Shown one piece after another: positions 31,782-35,259 of a stretch of DNA of 35,259 bases. The notes beneath the pieces were generated by a model. That model was not told where the DNA came from. It worked only from the letters and a program-made list of their open reading frames with translations, and did not search any database. This DNA is from Candidatus Sumerlaeota bacterium. Lineage in GTDB: Bacteria; Bacillota; SLNR01. The position numbers and the translations under genes are program-made. The stretch lies in NCBI GenBank assembly GCA_007132905.1, contig SLNR01000030.1, forward strand, positions 1-35,259, read 5' to 3'. How positions within the stretch are numbered: the stretch's first letter is position 1; every line of letters starts with the position of its first letter.

Positions 31782-33713
31782 ATGAAATACATTATTGTCG
31801 GCACAGCAGGTCATGTAGACCACGGGAAAACAACATTGATTCAAAACCTAACCGGTATTGATACCGACAGATTGAGAGAGGAAAAGGAGCGAGGAATATC
31901 CATTGAATTAGGTTTTGCTCCGTTTGTGCTGCCAAGCGGACGGCTCGCCGGGGTTGTGGATGTGCCCGGACACGAACGTTTTATAAAGCATATGGTGGCC
32001 GGAGTCGGTGGTATTGACCTTGTTTTGTTAATTATTGCTGCCAATGAGGGGGTAATGCCTCAGACGCTGGAACATCTTCATATTTTGGATTTGCTTGGTG
32101 TTGAAAAAGGGATCATAGTTATTACAAAAGCGGACTTGGTGGAAGAGGAATGGCTATCGTTGGTAGAAGAAGATGTTGAAGAAGCAGTTAGGGGCACTGT
32201 ATTAAACGGTTCACCGATTAAAACCGTCTCTGCTTATACAGGAGAAGGAATGGATGAATTAAAAAAGACTATCGACCTCATGACAGCTGAAGTAGCTGGC
32301 AAGGACACCAGTGCTTATAGCCGGCTTCCTATTGACCGTGTTTTTACTATAAAAGGATCGGGGACGGTGGTGACAGGAACTTTGATCGCCGGAAAAGTGC
32401 AAAACAAAGATATAGTGGAAATATTACCTGACAAGAAAAAGGCGCGTGTTCGCCAAATCCAGGTTCACGGGAAAAAAGTTGAAGAAGCACAGGCGGGGCA
32501 AAGAGTTGCCATCAATCTAGCCGGCATAGAGACAGATGAAATAGCAAGGGGAGATGTGCTGTCAGCGCCAAATTTCATGGAGCCAACCCAGGCTTTGGAT
32601 GGAAAAGTTAGGCTGGTTGATGTTTCATATAAAAAAGAACAGCTAAAAGCTCTTCAAAATAGAGCAAGGATTCGATTTCACACAGGCACAACTGAAACCT
32701 TGGGTCGGGTTATACTTCTTGATAGGGAACTGCTTAATCCAGGTGAAACAGCGTTTGCTCAGTTCTTCCTGGAAGAACCGATTGTGGCGGCCCGGGGGGA
32801 TCTATTTGTGCTGAGGTCTTATTCTCCTGTTACTACAATTGGCGGCGGTAAAATTATTGAACCTTTTACAAAGAAAAGAAAACGGTTTAAAGAAGATGTA
32901 TTGAATGAACTCAAAGTAAAAGATCAAGGGAAATCTTCTGAGCTAATTGAGCAGTTTTTTCTTGAGAGTGAAAGTTTAATTCATTATTATGGGGATTTAG
33001 CAGAAGTGATGGGAATAACAGAAAAAGAAGTGGAAGAAGGGATTAAGGCACTTGAAAAAGAAGGCAAAATTATCTATTTGGATTTTGATAAACAGAAAAT
33101 AGTTCTGCTTAGAGAAATTTTGGATAAACACTGCAGGCGAAGTGTCGATATCCTTACCAGTTTTCACAGACAGCATCCACTTAAAGCAGGATTGCCGCAA
33201 GAGGAGTTTCGTATGCGTCTATTCAGAAACTTATCCCCAAAAGAATTTTCTGAAATAATGGAATATATGGAAAAAGAAAAAATTATAAGGGTGGAAAATC
33301 AAAAGATAAAATTACCTGAGTTTAATATTACTATGAGCGCACAACAAAAGAAACTTCAAAAGCATATAATTCAAGAACATGATCGAAACCCTTTTTCTCC
33401 TCCTTTGGTTCAGGGGATTGCAGAGCAAAAAAACCTATCGGAAAGTGAAGTAAAAGAGGTGTGCGAGGCATTAGTGGAAATGGGAGCTTTGGTTAAGGCT
33501 GCTGACGGCCATTATTTTTCGAAAGAGGCGGTTAAAAAGGCTCAGAAAAAAATTGAAGAGCACTTTGAAAACAATCCATCTTTAACCTTGGCCGAGTTTC
33601 GTGACATGCTCAAGACGAGCCGAAAATATGCACTGCCTCTTCTTGGCTACTTTGATGAACAAAATGTAACTAAACGGATTGGTGACAAACGAGTATTCAC
33701 TGGAAAAAAATAA
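31782..33713 (+). CDS. selB: Selenocysteine-specific elongation factor
   Basis: GTPase that delivers selenocysteyl-tRNA to UGA codons marked by a SECIS hairpin; 643 aa. G-domain motifs are GHVDHGKTT (10-18), DVPGHE (60-65) and ITKADL. EF-Tu-like beta domains follow. The C-terminal third holds winged-helix modules that bind the SECIS RNA, ending with the strand GDKRVF. AGGAGG-like site GGGAGG before ATG 31782. Cotranscribed with selA in all likelihood. No obvious terminator follows, and the 290-nt stretch to tRNA-Sec contains no gene that I can see. Confidence 0.96.
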   Translation: MKYIIVGTAGHVDHGKTTLIQNLTGIDTDRLREEKERGISIELGFAPFVLPSGRLAGVVDVPGHERFIKHMVAGVGGIDLVLLIIAANEGVMPQTLEHLHILDLLGVEKGIIVITKADLVEEEWLSLVEEDVEEAVRGTVLNGSPIKTVSAYTGEGMDELKKTIDLMTAEVAGKDTSAYSRLPIDRVFTIKGSGTVVTGTLIAGKVQNKDIVEILPDKKKARVRQIQVHGKKVEEAQAGQRVAINLAGIETDEIARGDVLSAPNFMEPTQALDGKVRLVDVSYKKEQLKALQNRARIRFHTGTTETLGRVILLDRELLNPGETAFAQFFLEEPIVAARGDLFVLRSYSPVTTIGGGKIIEPFTKKRKRFKEDVLNELKVKDQGKSSELIEQFFLESESLIHYYGDLAEVMGITEKEVEEGIKALEKEGKIIYLDFDKQKIVLLREILDKHCRRSVDILTSFHRQHPLKAGLPQEEFRMRLFRNLSPKEFSEIMEYMEKEKIIRVENQKIKLPEFNITMSAQQKKLQKHIIQEHDRNPFSPPLVQGIAEQKNLSESEVKEVCEALVEMGALVKAADGHYFSKEAVKKAQKKIEEHFENNPSLTLAEFRDMLKTSRKYALPLLGYFDEQNVTKRIGDKRVFTGKK

Positions 33714-33977
33714 TCGATGGACGGTTTCTAATAAATGGCCTATGTATATGGAGGATAAAATAAGGCATTGAACTAGCAATGATAATGGTTTCATTTAATA
33801 GTCTTATAGAAGAAAAACGTGAATAGCCCGGCCCTCAAAGGCTTAGAAAAAGAGAGAACCAATCAATAAAATGAAGTTAAGGATCTGATACAAAAAGGTA
33901 TGATGAAATGAAACCGAAATATCCTGCGAACTGTCATTACCACGGATGTGAATTATCTGGAAAAAGAAATAGCCATA

Positions 33978-33986
33978 TGCTATAAT
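33978..33986 (+). promoter_or_regulatory. selC: Extended -10 promoter of the tRNA-Sec gene
   Basis: TGC directly before a perfect TATAAT (33981-33986) fits the extended -10 (TGn) class. A weak -35, TGGAAA, lies 17 nt upstream. Initiation near 33993 would leave about 12 nt of 5' leader before the tRNA. Confidence 0.65.
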
Positions 33987-34004
33987 TCGGTTAGGGATCA
34001 TCAA

Positions 34005-34101
34005 GGGGGCGGATTGGGCCTGGTGGTTCATCTGGACTTCAAATCCAGTGCGAGGCAGTGATCCTGTCTTGGGTGGGTTCGATTCCCACACGCTCCCGCC
34101 A
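34005..34101 (+). tRNA. selC: tRNA-Sec (anticodon UCA)
   Basis: A 97-nt tRNA with the hallmarks of bacterial tRNA-Sec. The acceptor GGGGGCG pairs with CGCTCCC (one G-T). A long D stem of six pairs (TGGGCC/GGTTCA) has a 4-nt loop. The anticodon arm is CTGGA-CTTCAAA-TCCAG with TCA. A long variable arm has seven pairs around TGATC. The T arm is GTGGG-TTCGATT-CCCAC. Discriminator G is followed by encoded CCA. The eighth acceptor pair, usual in bacterial tRNA-Sec, would be a G-A mismatch here. It follows selA and selB. Confidence 0.96.
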
Positions 34102-34192
34102 TTAATTTCTGATTAAAGCGCCTGCATTTTGGATTATCATGGAAGTGAGGGACACTATTGTTCAGAATAACTTAAATATACCTTCTTTTTGG

Positions 34193-34219
34193 AGGGGATC
34201 CGCGAGAATCCTCTTTTTT
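34193..34219 (+). terminator. Rho-independent terminator after tRNA-Sec
   Basis: AGGGGAT (34193-34199) pairs with ATCCTCT (34208-34214), one G-T pair, followed by six T. The remainder of the gap to the next gene (34220-34500) has no convincing feature; the ORF-track extension from 34319 has no ribosome site. Confidence 0.8.
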
Positions 34220-34501
34220 GTTAACTGGGCCCGGTGGATTTAATGTATCACCTGCAAAGGTGAAAGACTGCTCCATCTGTTCACAGCTAGAAAGAGGGAT
34301 AGACGGGATTTTATAAGATTGGCTGCTTTCTTTGAATGTGTTGACAGGATTTACCTGCCTACAAAAGGGTTCTGCTGCTTTTTGATCAAAAAGCATATAT
34401 GCCCTAGCTATTTTCTGCACGAGGTGTTTTTTGTGGATGAAAGAGAAGAGAACTATCTGACCGAAAAAGAAAAAGTAAATATTGTGCGAGAAGAGGAGAC
34501 A

Positions 34502-34951
34502 ATGGGACCCGGTGATTGGGTTTGGTTTATTCTTATAGGGCTTCTTTTGCCGATTCTTTTTTTCGTAGCTTTTGGACTGCCGGGTCTTATTGCCGGATTG
34601 TTATTTTTTGGGTTGTATCTTTTTTTGGTCTATGTAGGAACGCTTTCTGACCAAGAAAAAGATAAAATGGAAGAAAAAGCAGAAAAAATTGAAACAGCTG
34701 TTCAAAGTAGGGTTGAAATTTTTTCAACACGGGGGCAAGACCAGCCGAAAGCCTCCCAAGCGATGTCTCTTTCTTCTTTACCCGGTTTTCGAACCATGAC
34801 GCCGTGGAAGATGATAACGGCAACGTTTTTTTATATACTTGTCATTGTGTTGGCCATTGGAGCCATCACGAGAGGATTTTTTTTCATTGGATTCGTTGTA
34901 ATCCTTGCTGTGGTTATTCTCTTTTTTAGCATTCAAGATGAGGTGTATTAA
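34502..34951 (+). CDS. Small membrane protein of unknown function
   Basis: A 149-aa protein with an N-terminal hydrophobic pair of spans (WVWFILIGLLLPILFFVAF and a second through LFFGLYLFLVYVG), a charged helical middle (DQEKDKMEEKAEKIE) and two closely spaced C-terminal spans. I do not recognise the family. ATG 34502 is chosen because AGAGGAG lies about 4 nt upstream and the protein then begins with its first span; GTG 34433 with GAGGTG upstream would add 23 mostly charged residues. The ORF-track start at 34319 is unsupported. No neighbour suggests a role. Confidence 0.6.
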   Translation: MGPGDWVWFILIGLLLPILFFVAFGLPGLIAGLLFFGLYLFLVYVGTLSDQEKDKMEEKAEKIETAVQSRVEIFSTRGQDQPKASQAMSLSSLPGFRTMTPWKMITATFFYILVIVLAIGAITRGFFFIGFVVILAVVILFFSIQDEVY

Positions 34952-35069
34952 TATCAAAATTACTTAAGAGGGATTTATGTAAAAGTGATATTCAGTAACT
35001 AAGAGGTATTATGATTAAGGGAGGAAAAAAATTCGAAAGATTATCATAAGTGCAGTTTTATCGAAATCA

Positions 35070-35078
35070 TGTTATAAT
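35070..35078 (+). promoter_or_regulatory. Possible extended -10 promoter
   Basis: TGT followed by a perfect TATAAT (35073-35078) upstream of the gene starting at 35229. No good -35 is seen. Confidence 0.45.
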
Positions 35079-35228
35079 GTATAACTGAATAATGATATTT
35101 ATGAAGAATAGCTATCAAATTAAAAGCTGGACTTTTTATGTTGTTGGATATCCTGCATGAGTGGTCATTGTGTTAGCTCGTAGGCTTTATAACTGCAAGA
35201 AAAAAAACATTGACCGAGGATGATTGTT

Positions 35229-35259
35229 ATGTGGTTCTCTCTACAAGATATTTTAAAAA
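35229..35259 (+). CDS. Start of a gene cut by the window edge
   Basis: ATG 35229 follows CGAGGATG and reads MWFSLQDILK before the window ends. Too short to identify; the start looks plausible because of the ribosome site and the promoter-like sequence upstream. Confidence 0.4.
   Translation, partial: MWFSLQDILK

Noticed and set aside
34319-34501. N-terminal 61 residues of the ORF-track membrane protein
   Set aside because: No ribosome site at 34319, composition unlike protein, and a good ribosome site lies before ATG 34502.
1-35259. CRISPR array, insertion sequence, phage or integrase signals
   Set aside because: No regularly spaced repeats, transposase or recombinase sequences, or terminal inverted repeats were seen on either strand.

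Overview
The window looks like chromosomal DNA of an anaerobic, low-to-mid GC Gram-positive bacterium of the Clostridia, perhaps Peptococcaceae- or Desulfitobacterium-like. The family assignment is weak. The evidence is strong AGGAGG-type ribosome sites with frequent GTG/TTG starts, T-box and S-box leaders, a ferredoxin-dependent 2-oxoacid oxidoreductase, a split cobalamin methionine synthase and a complete selA-selB-selC selenocysteine set. Almost every gene is on the + strand; the exception is a GNAT acetyltransferase at the left edge. I see no insertion sequence, phage gene, CRISPR array or rRNA.

Layout. (1) 0.8-7.8 kb: a peptide-type ABC transporter operon (lipoprotein binding protein, a serine hydrolase of the beta-lactamase/DD-peptidase fold, two permeases, two ATPases) behind a good sigma-A promoter and closed by a strong terminator. 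The serine hydrolase has lost a C-terminal domain to an in-frame stop and a frameshift. (2) 7.8-10.8 kb: an M20 metallopeptidase, a lipoprotein that looks like a subtilase lacking all three catalytic residues, and a thioredoxin-like CPDC protein. (3) 10.9-19.2 kb: branched-chain amino acid synthesis. A T-box leader with an apparent valine specifier (GTC) precedes ilvB-ilvN-ilvC-ilvD. A second, internal T-box with an apparent isoleucine specifier (ATC) precedes a second ilvB paralogue and an old-yellow-enzyme-type oxidoreductase. The first IlvB has Leu and the second Trp at the position that sets 2-ketobutyrate preference in acetohydroxyacid synthases, so specifier and enzyme chemistry agree. 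(4) 19.25-19.9 kb: a heavily decayed PHP-domain pseudogene that leaves no usable ORF. (5) 20.1-22.8 kb: a four-gene 2-oxoacid (probably 2-ketoisovalerate):ferredoxin oxidoreductase, vorDBAC-like, ending in a terminator.

(6) 22.9-24.7 kb: a MaoC-fold protein with the catalytic His replaced by Tyr, a QueT-type queuosine-precursor transporter with a structured leader, and a small Cys-containing protein of unknown function. (7) 24.7-29.3 kb: a SAM-I riboswitch controlling a separately encoded methionine synthase reactivation domain, a three-domain MetH without that domain, and metK. (8) 29.4-34.2 kb: a degenerate ComF-like protein, selA, selB and tRNA-Sec (UCA). (9) 34.2-35.26 kb: a small membrane protein and the first codons of another gene running off the right edge.

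How it fits together: peptide import and hydrolysis would supply amino acids. The ilv genes make 2-ketoisovalerate, which the Vor-type enzyme can interconvert with isobutyryl-CoA using ferredoxin. MetH, its reactivase and MetK form a SAM-feedback-controlled methionine/SAM branch. The selenocysteine genes imply selenoproteins elsewhere in the genome, since none is evident here. Functional links between blocks are inferred from order and spacing; no database search was possible.
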